Assembly (NCBI RefSeq): GCF_020080045.1
Contig: NZ_CP083451.1
Span: 3,025,001-3,089,000 of the forward strand
DNA: 64,000 nucleotides
Source of the DNA: Comamonas odontotermitis
GTDB lineage: Bacteria; Pseudomonadota; Gammaproteobacteria; Burkholderiales; Burkholderiaceae_C
Direction: 5' to 3'
The notes beneath the pieces are model-generated. The model was not told where the DNA came from, did no database searches, and was given only the letters and a program-made list of their open reading frames with translations. The position numbers and the translations under genes were made by a program. The first letter of the stretch is position 1. The number at the start of each line of letters is the position of its first letter. Positions 41,358-49,848 of this stretch are shown here, piece by piece.

Positions 41358-41389
41358 AAAAAAAAGGGGGCCAGTGAGGAGCCCCGCTT
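41358..41389 (-). terminator. Terminator-like hairpin between rpsB and tsf
   Basis: On the minus strand GGGGC and GCCCC pair around about 9 nt and are followed by a run of eight Ts. It is a convincing intrinsic terminator shape with a short stem, most likely giving partial termination; in E. coli tsf is also expressed below rpsB. Confidence 0.65.
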
Positions 41390-41421
41390 TTCATTCGCGA
41401 CCCTGAGGGCAGCCCTGTGGA

Positions 41422-42174
41422 TCAAGCAGCGGAATTTTCCACTTCCACAAACTCGTCGCCTTCTTCGCCGGAAACAGCCTTGACCACTTCGGTCACGGCG
41501 TTCGCACGACCTTCCAGGATCGCGTCAGCGATACCGCGGGCGTACAGTTCCACAGCCTTGGCAGAGTCATCGTTACCAGGGATCACATAGTCGATGCCTT
41601 CTGGGTTGTGGTTGGTATCCACCACACCGATCAGAGGAATGCCCAGCTTCTTGGCTTCGGCGATCGCAATCTTGTGGTAGCCCACGTCGATCACGAAGAT
41701 GGCATCAGGCAGAGCGTTCATGTCCTGGATACCGCCGATGTCCTTCTCGAGCTTTTCCAGTTCGCGCGAGAACATCAGCTGTTCCTTCTTGCTCATCGAT
41801 TCCAGACCGGCTTCCTGCTGAGCCTTCATGTCCTTCAGACGCTTGATCGAGGTCTTCACGGTCTTGAAGTTGGTCAGCATGCCGCCCAGCCAGCGCTGGT
41901 CGACATAAGGAACGCCTGCGCGCTGAGCTTCAGCAGCCAGGGTTTCGCGCGCTTGGCGCTTGGTGCCAACCATCAGGATGGTGCCACGGTTTGCCGACAA
42001 TTGCTTGACGAACTTCTGGGCTTCCTGGAACAGGGGCAGGCTCTTTTCCAGGTTGATGATGTGAATCTTGTTGCGGCTACCGAAAATGTACTGGCCCATC
42101 TTGGGGTTCCAGAAACGGGTTTGGTGGCCAAAGTGGACGCCGGCTTCCAGCATCTCGCGCATCGTAACGGACAT
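41422..42174 (-). CDS. rpsB: 30S ribosomal protein S2
   Basis: 250 residues. [40 protein letters not shown] and [20 protein letters not shown] are typical. Binds 16S rRNA late in 30S assembly and represses its own operon in E. coli. First gene of the long minus-strand cluster. Confidence 0.98.
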   Translation of the reverse strand: MSVTMREMLEAGVHFGHQTRFWNPKMGQYIFGSRNKIHIINLEKSLPLFQEAQKFVKQLSANRGTILMVGTKRQARETLAAEAQRAGVPYVDQRWLGGMLTNFKTVKTSIKRLKDMKAQQEAGLESMSKKEQLMFSRELEKLEKDIGGIQDMNALPDAIFVIDVGYHKIAIAEAKKLGIPLIGVVDTNHNPEGIDYVIPGNDDSAKAVELYARGIADAILEGRANAVTEVVKAVSGEEGDEFVEVENSAA

Positions 42175-42202
42175 AGTCTTCTCCGAAGGTTAGGTCTAAA
42201 AT

Positions 42203-42330
42203 CCCGTCCAACAATTGCATGCACCGCAAGCGGCTTAGCAACACCTTGGCGGACGGGTTTGCGATTTGTTTCGCCAAAAACACAGGCACACCATGTGCAC
42301 GGCATTCGGCAAAACCCTAGGATTCTAGCA
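42203..42330 (-). promoter_or_regulatory. rpsB promoter and structured leader
   Basis: An extended -10 TGCTAGAAT (42330-42322) predicts a start near 42315 and a leader of about 140 nt. In it CCCGTCC (42257-42251) pairs with GGACGGG (42209-42203) as a 7-bp closing stem around an inner CCGC-TT-GCGG hairpin. This could be the S2 autoregulation site. The rest of the 370-bp gap up to the plus-strand oxidoreductase (42331-42544) holds a CCTAGG pair flanking the promoter and no gene. Confidence 0.6.
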
Positions 42331-42544
42331 TATTCCTAGGAAGCGCCGAGAAGCCCGTTCCGAGCCACCCCCTTCGATTGTGAATTTCAATGAACAATCC
42401 ATCCTCGCTTGATTTGGATGACCCAAAATCTGGGCACAATCTGGTAGTGGAATGCACCAATGTTGCAATTTCTTGCAGCCGGCGCGCATTCTGAGAACGT
42501 AGGCACGCTCCCAAAAAATCGAACCGGCCGGTCTATTGGCATCT

Positions 42545-43801
42545 ATGAAAATTGCAGTCGTTGGTGCAGGCATAGCGGGTATTGCTACCGCTTTTGAACT
42601 GATGGAAGCCGGAAACGAGGTCTGCATCTACGAGCAGCACCGTACTGCTGGCGAGGAAGCGAGCTTCGCCCCGTCCGGCCTCATGTGGCCCTGTGTGATC
42701 AACCCTTGGGGCGCCACCGCCTTCCAGCACGTCTTGCGCCTGGGGCTGCACCGGCCCGTATTTGCCGAGCTGGACGTCCACGGCAACCTGCTGTCCGCGA
42801 GCCGCCGCTGGGCTCGCAAATACCAGTCCATCGCAAAGAAGCACATCGACATCGAATCCATCGACGCCCTGCAAGCGCTGGAGCTGCTGTCCATGCAGCG
42901 CCTCCAGCATGCGCAGGAACTGTTCGATATCGAAGCCCAGTTCAATGCCGGCCTGTTGCTGCCGCTGCGCAAGGAGCCCAATGCAGCCGCGCTCTATGAG
43001 CTGACACGACGCCTTTCGGCCGCGCATGTGGATTACAAGCAATGCACCGAAGCCGAAGCCCGTGCACTGGAGCCCGGGCTCGCCACCGAGATCCGCATGA
43101 CAGGGGCCCTGCACCTGCCCCAAGCCTGGGCCGGCAATGGGCGGCTGTTCTCTCAAGGCCTTCTGCAGGCGCTGCAAGGCCATGGACTGCAGTTGCTCAC
43201 GCAACATGCCATCACCCGCATCCAGCCGCAGAACCAGGGAGTGCGCCTGATCACCAGCGCTGGCGAGCACGACCATGACGCCGTGGTTCTGTGTACGGGC
43301 GAGCACACCACGCAGTTGCTGCAGGCAGTTGGCATCCGCCTGCCAGCCGCGCCCATCCATGGCTACAGCGCCAGCATCCAGATTGCCGAGCAGTCGCTGG
43401 CACCGCGCGGCTCGATCATCGATCTCGAAAACAGCATGGTATTGACCCGGCAAGGCACCCGTCTGCGCATCAGCGGCGGTGCCGAGCTGGGCTGCCAGGG
43501 CAGTCCGGAGCGCACCGAGGAAGCCCGTCACCAGCTCATCAGCGTGCTGCTCGAATGGTTTCCCGGCAGCATTCAGCGCAGCCAGTCGGTGCTGCAGATC
43601 TGGCGTGGCGCTCGCATGACCGTTCCTGACGGCCTGCCGGTGATGGGCGCCGCTGGCGCGCCAGGTGTCTGGATCAACGCAGCGCATGGCGGCTATGGCT
43701 GGGGACTGTCCATGGGCTGCGCCCACCACGTGCGTCAGCTCGTCATGGGGCAAGCGACCTCGGTCGATGCCGCGACCTTTGCACTAGGCCGTTTCGACTG
43801 A
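42545..43801 (+). CDS. FAD-dependent oxidoreductase, D-amino-acid dehydrogenase (DadA)-like
   Basis: 418 residues from ATG 42545 (MKIAVVGAGIAGIATAFELM). N-terminal dinucleotide-binding GxGxxG, then EEASFAPSGLMWP, and the C-terminal GLPVMGAAGAPGVWINAAHG and GYGWGLSMGCAHHV, all typical of the DAO superfamily subgroup with DadA. Deaminates D-amino acids with electrons passed to the respiratory chain in the studied members. No alanine racemase is adjacent, so the substrate remains open. Confidence 0.85.
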   Translation: MKIAVVGAGIAGIATAFELMEAGNEVCIYEQHRTAGEEASFAPSGLMWPCVINPWGATAFQHVLRLGLHRPVFAELDVHGNLLSASRRWARKYQSIAKKHIDIESIDALQALELLSMQRLQHAQELFDIEAQFNAGLLLPLRKEPNAAALYELTRRLSAAHVDYKQCTEAEARALEPGLATEIRMTGALHLPQAWAGNGRLFSQGLLQALQGHGLQLLTQHAITRIQPQNQGVRLITSAGEHDHDAVVLCTGEHTTQLLQAVGIRLPAAPIHGYSASIQIAEQSLAPRGSIIDLENSMVLTRQGTRLRISGGAELGCQGSPERTEEARHQLISVLLEWFPGSIQRSQSVLQIWRGARMTVPDGLPVMGAAGAPGVWINAAHGGYGWGLSMGCAHHVRQLVMGQATSVDAATFALGRFD

Positions 43802-43851
43802 AGCCTGGACGGGCTCACACCCGACCACCCGGTGCCGCGCTACGATAGTGC

Positions 43852-45468
43852 ATGGCACCCACCACACAAGCTGCCCCTTCCTGCCTTGACGGCAGTTATC
43901 CAACGCTACTGAATGCGGAGCAAACTCGCATTGCCGAGCAGGCCCTGGCAGCGCATCTGCCACCCTATACCTTGATGCAGCGTGCTGGCGAAGCCACTGC
44001 CCGCCTCGCGCTGGCCCTGGCTCCGCATGCCCGAACCATCTGGCTCGCCTGCGGCCCCGGCAACAACGGCGGTGACGGACTGGAGGCAGCAGTGCATCTG
44101 GCTGCTGCAGGCAAGGTCATTCATGTCACCTTGTTGCAGGCAGAAGGCAAGACCCTGCCAGAAGACGCCACACACGCCTTGCAACGTGCCCGCGCAGCCG
44201 GGCTGGCCATCAGCAGTGAACTACCGCCCCACTACGACCTGGCAATCGATGCCCTCTGGGGCATCGGGCTGCGCAGTGGCATGGAACTACAGCCCGACTC
44301 AACCGCCGCGCGCTGCGTGCATACCCTGCTCCACACCAAAAGCGATGTGCTGAGTGTGGACACGCCGTCCGGCCTGCTGTGCGATACCGGCGCACTGGCC
44401 CCCGCATTTGCGGCGCTTGCGCCGTCTGCGCCACGGGGGCGGCGTTTTACGCTCAGCATGCTCGGCCTCAAACCAGGGCTGTTCACCCACCAGGGCCGGG
44501 ATTGGGCAGGCGAAGTCTGGGTCGCGCCATTGCGGGGCGGCAGTAATGCTATAAAAATTGACAGCTCTTCGCCCAACAGATATGCCCCGGCGGCCGATTT
44601 GGCATGCAGCACTCCCTCTGCTTACCTAGTGACCCACAATCGGCAAAGCCCACAGGCACAGAACACCCACAAAGGCCAGTTTGGCGATGTGGGCGTGCTG
44701 GGAGGGGCTCCAGGCATGGAAGGCGCCGCCCTGCTGGCCACCAGTGCTGCCCTGCACAGCGGAGCAGGCCGCGTGATGCTGCATCTCATTGGCAGCACGG
44801 GCGCCTGCCCAAGCACTCTGGCCCCCGACATCATGGTGCGCGGCCTGGATGGGCTGCTGGCCCAGCGCGGCGCGCTGGCCTGCGGGTGCGGCGGCGGCAC
44901 GGCCATTGCAGCCGTGCTGCCACAGGTTCTGGCGCGCAGCGGGCCTGTGGTGCTGGATGCCGACGCGCTCAACGCCATCGCGGCCTCTCCTGCGCTACAA
45001 CAGGCACTGGCGGCGCGCACCGCCCGTGGCGCCACCGTGCTGACCCCCCATCCGCTGGAATTGGCACGGCTGTTGGCCTGCACGACTGCCGCCATCCAGG
45101 CGGACCGGATCAATGCAGCGTGTCGGGCCGCACGGCAATGGCAATGCATCGTGGTACTCAAGGGCAGCGGCACCGTGATTGCCACGCCTGATGGAAGCTA
45201 CGCCATCAACCACAGCGGCAATGCCCGACTGGCCATCGGCGGCACCGGCGACGTACTGGCCGGGTGCATCGCCGCACAGCTTGCCGGCCTGGAAAGCGAA
45301 GCCTACAAGACCCAGAACCCTGCGTGGCAGCACGCCTGGCAACGGGTTCTGAATGCAGTGTGGCTGCACGGCCATGTGGCAGACACCTGGGATCTTCACC
45401 ACCCCACACAACCCACGCTGACCGCTTCTCGCTTGGCAGAGGCACTGCCCCGCCAGTCTGGATCTTGA
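43852..45468 (+). CDS. nnr: Bifunctional NAD(P)H-hydrate epimerase / ADP-dependent dehydratase
   Basis: 538 residues. The N-terminal YjeF_N domain (about 20-225) has ACGPGNNGGDGLEAAVHLA; the C-terminal ribokinase-like dehydratase (about 270-535) has GAGRVMLHLIG, VVLDADALNAIA, LTPHPLELARLL, VVLKGSGTVIATPDG and GGTGDVLAGCIAAQLAG with the catalytic Asp. Together they repair damaged NAD(P)H hydrates. The linker (about 232-252, AIKIDSSSPNRYAPAADLA) is encoded by a copy of the dispersed repeat, so that repeat was absorbed in frame between two domains. Confidence 0.95.
   Translation: MAPTTQAAPSCLDGSYPTLLNAEQTRIAEQALAAHLPPYTLMQRAGEATARLALALAPHARTIWLACGPGNNGGDGLEAAVHLAAAGKVIHVTLLQAEGKTLPEDATHALQRARAAGLAISSELPPHYDLAIDALWGIGLRSGMELQPDSTAARCVHTLLHTKSDVLSVDTPSGLLCDTGALAPAFAALAPSAPRGRRFTLSMLGLKPGLFTHQGRDWAGEVWVAPLRGGSNAIKIDSSSPNRYAPAADLACSTPSAYLVTHNRQSPQAQNTHKGQFGDVGVLGGAPGMEGAALLATSAALHSGAGRVMLHLIGSTGACPSTLAPDIMVRGLDGLLAQRGALACGCGGGTAIAAVLPQVLARSGPVVLDADALNAIAASPALQQALAARTARGATVLTPHPLELARLLACTTAAIQADRINAACRAARQWQCIVVLKGSGTVIATPDGSYAINHSGNARLAIGGTGDVLAGCIAAQLAGLESEAYKTQNPAWQHAWQRVLNAVWLHGHVADTWDLHHPTQPTLTASRLAEALPRQSGS
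44548..44603. repeat. Dispersed repeat inside the nnr coding sequence
   Basis: GCTATAAAAATTGACAGCTC (from 44548) and the arm-like GCCCCGGCGGCCGATTTGGC (44584-44603) resemble the left and right ends of the repeat copies between genes. The element encodes the epimerase-dehydratase linker without breaking the frame. Confidence 0.6.
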
Positions 45469-45495
45469 GTTGCGTCAAGCGCTATTGAGAGCATG

Positions 45496-45588
45496 AAAAA
45501 ATCATAGCTGCCAGCGCTTTCCCCACAATGATTTCAAAGGTAAAACGCACTGAATCCCAATACCAGAAAGCGCCAATAGCTCCTGTTT
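45496..45588. repeat. Dispersed palindromic repeat, nnr-SDR gap
   Basis: Left arm AAAATCATAGCTGCCAGCGC (within 45496-45522) and right arm GAAAGCGCCAATAGCTCCTG (45566-45585) are inverted copies about 43 bp apart. The gap contains no gene; convergent nnr and the SDR gene end on either side. Confidence 0.7.
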
Positions 45589-45627
45589 CAGACATTCAGC
45601 CCAGGGCTCACCCCGCCCAATCACCTC

Positions 45628-46386
45628 TCAACCACGCCCCACGAAAGGCATCTTGGTTGCCATCACGGTGTGGAAGAGCACATTGCATTCCAGCGGCAGA
45701 TTGGCCATGTACAGCACGGACTGCCCCACCACATCCACATCCATCAACGGCTCAGGCGCAATCTCGCCGTAGGCCTGCATCACGCCTTGTGTCATGCGCA
45801 TGGCCAGCTCAGTGCCTGCATTTCCCACATCGATCTGGCCCACGGCGATGTCGTACCTGCGGCCGTCGAGCGATGCAGTCTTGGTCAGCCCCGCCACCGC
45901 ATGCTTGGTCGATGTATAGGCAATCGACATGGGGCGCGGCGTGTGCGCCGAGATGGAGCCGTTGTTGATGATGCGCCCACCCATGGGCGATTGGTGGCGC
46001 ATCACGCGGAAGGCCTGCTGCAGGCAGTAGAACATGCCGTTCAGGTTCACATTCACCACATCGTTCCAGGTCTCGACGGGCAACTCGTCAATGGGAACGG
46101 CCGGTGCGCCTCGGCCAGCGTTGTTGAACAGCATGTCCACCCGGCCAAAACGCTCCACCGCAGCATCGAACAGCGCCTTCACCGCCACCGGGTCCGCTAC
46201 ATCGGTCGGCACTACCAGCACCTGATCGGCATCCTTGGCGTGGCTGGCTACCTCTTGCAGCGGCTCGGGGCGGCGGCCCGCCAGCACCACGGCCCAGCCA
46301 TCGTTCATCAAGGCCAATGCGGCAGCGCGGCCAATACCGGTGCCTGCACCGGTCACCACGGCAATCTTGCGGGTTGGGTTGGTCAT
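45628..46386 (-). CDS. Short-chain dehydrogenase/reductase
   Basis: 252 residues. Cofactor motif [20 protein letters not shown], the catalytic Ser in NNGSISAH, and Tyr-x3-Lys in [12 protein letters not shown]: a classical [11 protein letters not shown] followed by AGRRPEP (Arg-Arg after the second strand) suggests NADP(H) preference. Substrate unknown; it is alone between terminators and the repeat. Confidence 0.9.
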   Translation of the reverse strand: MTNPTRKIAVVTGAGTGIGRAAALALMNDGWAVVLAGRRPEPLQEVASHAKDADQVLVVPTDVADPVAVKALFDAAVERFGRVDMLFNNAGRGAPAVPIDELPVETWNDVVNVNLNGMFYCLQQAFRVMRHQSPMGGRIINNGSISAHTPRPMSIAYTSTKHAVAGLTKTASLDGRRYDIAVGQIDVGNAGTELAMRMTQGVMQAYGEIAPEPLMDVDVVGQSVLYMANLPLECNVLFHTVMATKMPFVGRG

Positions 46387-46425
46387 GGTCTTGTACTCCT
46401 TGTTGTTGTCTATTCAATAAAAGCA

Positions 46426-46463
46426 ATAAAAAAGCCAGGTCACCTCCAATAGGTGACCTGGCT
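46426..46463 (-). terminator. Terminator after RNase R gene
   Basis: AGCCAGGTCACCT and AGGTGACCTGGCT form a perfect 13-bp stem with a 5-nt loop, followed on the minus strand by TTTTTTATTGC. It separates rnr from the SDR gene. Confidence 0.92.
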
Positions 46464-46498
46464 CGCATCATAGTGGCGCACACGCTGCGCTCAGCGCA

Positions 46499-48790
46499 TC
46501 AGCGCCGGCCTTTGCGAGCCGCTTTTTTGGCAGCCTGCTTGGTGCCGGCATTGCGCTGATCCTGACGGCGCGCATTGCCCGCTTCGCGCGAGGCCGCCTT
46601 GGATCGCTTGACCCCGGCCCGCTGGGCGGCGTAAGCCTCGTCACTGCCGCTGCGCAGGCCACGGCCTGGTTGCCCTTCTGCAGCAGCATCGCGCTGGCGC
46701 GCCTTGGCCGATTTGGTAGATTTGGCCGAACGCGGCGCAGATGCCGCTGCGTCTTCACCCTCATGCACAAGGCGGAAGTCGATCTTGCGCGCATCCAGAT
46801 CCACACGGCTGACCTGGATCTGCAGGCGGGTGCCGATGGTGTAGCGGATGCCGGTGCGCTCACCGCGCAATTCCTGCCGCATTTCATCGAAGCGGAAGTA
46901 ATCACCACCCAGTTCGCTGATGTGGATCAAGCCCTCCACATACAGCTGATCCAGCGTGACGAACAGGCCAAACGTAGTGACTGCCGAGACCACGCCACTG
47001 TATTCCTCGCCCAGATGCTCGCGCATGTATTTGCACTTGAGCCAGGCCTCTACATCACGGCTCGCCTCATCGGCACGACGCTCGTTGGCGCTGCAGTGCA
47101 GGCCGGCCGCCTCCCAGGCCTGCGTTTCGCGCGAAACGCGCTGCGTGCGCTGTGCCAGCTGCTTGGTGGGAGCGGCCACCCGCGAGGCCAGGCGCTTGGC
47201 CAGCTTGGCTTCGGCCTCGCCCGGCGTCGGCAGCGCCGGTAACTGGTAGCGCTTGCCCGCCAGGATGGATTTGATGACCCGGTGCACCAGCAGATCCGGG
47301 TAGCGCCGGATCGGACTGGTGAAATGCGTGTACGCCTCGTACCCCAGGCCAAAGTGGCCGCTGTTGATCGGCGTATAGATCGCCTGCTGCATGGAGCGCA
47401 GCAGCATGGTGTGGATCTGTTGCGCGTCCGGGCGGTCCTTGGTGGCCTGCGCAATGGCCTGGAATTCGGCAGGCTGCGGATCATCGCTGATCGACATGCC
47501 CACACCCATGGCCTTAAGGTAGCCGCGCAGAATGTCCTGCTTCTCCGGAGTCGGGCCTTCGTGCACGCGGAACAATCCCGGCTGGCCGCTTTCCTGAATG
47601 AAATCGGCCGCGCAGACATTGGCCGCGAGCATGGCTTCTTCGATCAGGCGGTGCGCCTCGGTGCGCGTGCGCGGCACGATTTTTTCGATACGACCGCTCT
47701 CATCGCAGACGATCTGGGTTTCCGTCGTCTCGAAATCCACGGCACCACGGCGTCCGCGCGCAGCGAGCAAGGCCTTGTACACGTCGTGCAAGTTCAGCAG
47801 ATCCGGTACGCGCTCCTGGCGCTTCATGGCTTCCTGTCCGCGCGTGTTGGCCAGGATGGCCGCCACCTCGGTATAGGTAAAGCGTGCATGGCTATGCATC
47901 ACCGCCGGGTAGAACTGGTAGGCATGGATATCACCACCGGCAGTAACCACCATGTCGGCCACCATGCACAGGCGCTCCACATCCGGATTGAGCGAGCACA
48001 GACCATTGCTGAGCTTCTCGGGCAGCATCGGAATCACGCGGCGCGGAAAGTACACACTGGTAGCGCGGTCGTAGGCATCCACATCGATGGCATTGCCGGT
48101 CTGCACATAGTGGCTGACATCGGCAATCGCCACCAGAAGGCGCCACCCCTTGGTGCGGCCGATGCGCATCGGCTCGCAATAGACGGCATCGTCAAAATCG
48201 CGCGCGTCCTCACCATCGATGGTCACCAGCGGAATATCAGTCAGGTCGACCCGGTCCTTGCGGTCCGCCGCGCGCACCTTGTCGGGCAGCTTCTTGGCAA
48301 GAGCCAGGCACTCGTCCGAAAACTCATGCGGCACGCCATACTTGCGCACGGCAATTTCGATTTCCATGCCGGGGTCGTCGATCTCGCCCAGCACCTCCAC
48401 CACGCGTCCCACGGGCTGACCGAACAGCGCAGGCGGCTCGGTCAACTCGACCACCACGACCTGGCCGGTCTTGGCTGCGCCGATGGCACCGCCGGGAATG
48501 AGGATGTCCTGCCCGTAGCGCTTGTCTTCAGGGGCAACCAGCCACACACCGCTTTCCTGCAGCAGACGGCCAATGATGGGGTGCGGGGGACGCTCGATGA
48601 TTTCTACAATGCGGCCTTCCGGACGGCCTTTGCGATCAGTGCGCACGATACGGGCGCGGACCCTGTCGCGGTGCAGTACTGCGCGCATTTCGTTGGCCGG
48701 TATATAGATGTCGCTCTCGTTGTCATCCCGGATCACGAAGCCGTGGCCTTCACGGTGGCCTTGGACTACACCTTCAATTTCTTCTGACAA
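46499..48790 (-). CDS. rnr: Ribonuclease R
   Basis: 763 residues from TTG 48790 (LSEEIEGVVQGHREGHGFVI), which has AGGAG 8 bp upstream. The frame remains open upstream but runs through a tRNA on the other strand. Two cold-shock domains, the RNB nuclease core (IDGEDARDFDDAVYCE and FTSPIRRYPDLLVHR), an S1 domain (YSGVVSAVTTFGLFVTLDQL) and a long basic tail rich in Lys, Ala and Arg. Degrades structured RNA 3'-5'. Unlike E. coli RNase R, no N-terminal winged helix precedes the first cold-shock domain. Confidence 0.94.
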   Translation of the reverse strand: MSEEIEGVVQGHREGHGFVIRDDNESDIYIPANEMRAVLHRDRVRARIVRTDRKGRPEGRIVEIIERPPHPIIGRLLQESGVWLVAPEDKRYGQDILIPGGAIGAAKTGQVVVVELTEPPALFGQPVGRVVEVLGEIDDPGMEIEIAVRKYGVPHEFSDECLALAKKLPDKVRAADRKDRVDLTDIPLVTIDGEDARDFDDAVYCEPMRIGRTKGWRLLVAIADVSHYVQTGNAIDVDAYDRATSVYFPRRVIPMLPEKLSNGLCSLNPDVERLCMVADMVVTAGGDIHAYQFYPAVMHSHARFTYTEVAAILANTRGQEAMKRQERVPDLLNLHDVYKALLAARGRRGAVDFETTETQIVCDESGRIEKIVPRTRTEAHRLIEEAMLAANVCAADFIQESGQPGLFRVHEGPTPEKQDILRGYLKAMGVGMSISDDPQPAEFQAIAQATKDRPDAQQIHTMLLRSMQQAIYTPINSGHFGLGYEAYTHFTSPIRRYPDLLVHRVIKSILAGKRYQLPALPTPGEAEAKLAKRLASRVAAPTKQLAQRTQRVSRETQAWEAAGLHCSANERRADEASRDVEAWLKCKYMREHLGEEYSGVVSAVTTFGLFVTLDQLYVEGLIHISELGGDYFRFDEMRQELRGERTGIRYTIGTRLQIQVSRVDLDARKIDFRLVHEGEDAAASAPRSAKSTKSAKARQRDAAAEGQPGRGLRSGSDEAYAAQRAGVKRSKAASREAGNARRQDQRNAGTKQAAKKAARKGRR

Positions 48791-48851
48791 ATTATCTGCT
48801 CCTGTGTTGGCAGCCGTTTTTTTGATATACAATCGCATTCTTTCCTGAAAT

Positions 48852-48936
<85 letters not shown>

Positions 48937-48946
48937 AGTTTAACGA

Positions 48947-48964
48947 CAAGTAATTACTTGTTTT
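48947..48964 (+). terminator. Hairpin after tRNA-Leu copy 1
   Basis: CAAGTAATTACTTG is a perfect palindrome followed by TTTT. It is unrelated in sequence to the hairpins behind copies 2-4. The stem is AT-rich and may terminate poorly. Confidence 0.6.
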
Positions 48965-49051
48965 GTGAAAACGGTGAAATATCGGTCTTCACTTACCAAA
49001 CAAACAGCGGTTTTCAGGAAAGTTGACGAAGAGCCTGGCTCTGAATCACAA

Positions 49052-49136
<85 letters not shown>

Positions 49137-49141
49137 ACATA

Positions 49142-49173
49142 CAAGCCGTTGCACGCAAGTGCAGCGGCTTTTT
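49142..49173 (+). terminator. Terminator after tRNA-Leu copy 2
   Basis: AAGCCGTTGCAC-GCAA-GTGCAGCGGCTT followed by TTT; stem of 12 bp with one T-G wobble. The same hairpin in slightly different form follows copies 3 and 4. Confidence 0.9.
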
Positions 49174-49269
49174 CTTTACCCGCCCACACCCCGGGCCATG
49201 CCCCTGCCAGCGCAAGTTACCCGCTCGCATAATTTCCGGTTTTTCTGCTGCAGTGCCAAAAAATCACTC

Positions 49270-49275
49270 TATAAT
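49270..49275 (+). promoter_or_regulatory. -10 element of tRNA-Leu copy 3
   Basis: Perfect TATAAT 15 bp before the tRNA, embedded in a TATAATTCA word shared with copy 4. No clear -35 is visible at normal spacing. Confidence 0.65.
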
Positions 49276-49290
49276 TCAGCCTTCCTGAAA

Positions 49291-49375
<85 letters not shown>

Positions 49376-49381
49376 AACAGC

Positions 49382-49412
49382 AAGCCGCTGCACACACCGT
49401 GCAGCGGCTTTT
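49382..49412 (+). terminator. Terminator after tRNA-Leu copy 3
   Basis: AAGCCGCTGCAC-ACACC-GTGCAGCGGCTT followed by TT; a perfect 12-bp stem. Confidence 0.88.
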
Positions 49413-49524
49413 CTGCTTGTGGCACTGCTCCTTTTGACCAGTGGCGCACAGCCAGCAAGCGCCACCAGCTATCTTTTTTGAAAAATAATTGGGGTTTTGT
49501 CCAAAACCGCCTTCGGTGCACCGC

Positions 49525-49530
49525 TATAAT
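49525..49530 (+). promoter_or_regulatory. -10 element of tRNA-Leu copy 4
   Basis: Perfect TATAAT 15 bp before the tRNA, in the same TATAATTCA context as copy 3. Confidence 0.65.
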
Positions 49531-49545
49531 TCATGCATCCTGAAA

Positions 49546-49630
<85 letters not shown>

Positions 49631-49636
49631 AAACAC

Positions 49637-49669
49637 AAGCCGTTGCACGAAAGTGCAGCGGCTTTTTGT
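49637..49669 (+). terminator. Terminator after tRNA-Leu copy 4
   Basis: AAGCCGTTGCAC-GAAA-GTGCAGCGGCTT then TTTTG. Same family as the hairpins behind copies 2 and 3. The following 49670-49793 carries no feature I can support. Confidence 0.9.
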
Positions 49670-49793
49670 TTGCCCGATGCACGGCGGGAGGAAATAGCAT
49701 CGCCGGGAAAGCAAGCACTGCGCTGATGTCAAGCGCCTCAACGGCCCGCCCCACCTCGCCCCTCTTTGCAACCAGCGCCTCCCTCATGGCAAA

Positions 49794-49825
49794 GAAAAAC
49801 GCCCCGGCCATTGACGCGGGGCGTT
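49794..49825 (-). terminator. Terminator after the DUF349 gene
   Basis: On the minus strand ACGCCCCG and CGGGGCGT pair around 10 nt and are followed by TTTTTC. Confidence 0.85.
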
Positions 49826-49848
49826 TGTGCGCTCGGGCGCAGAGAGGC

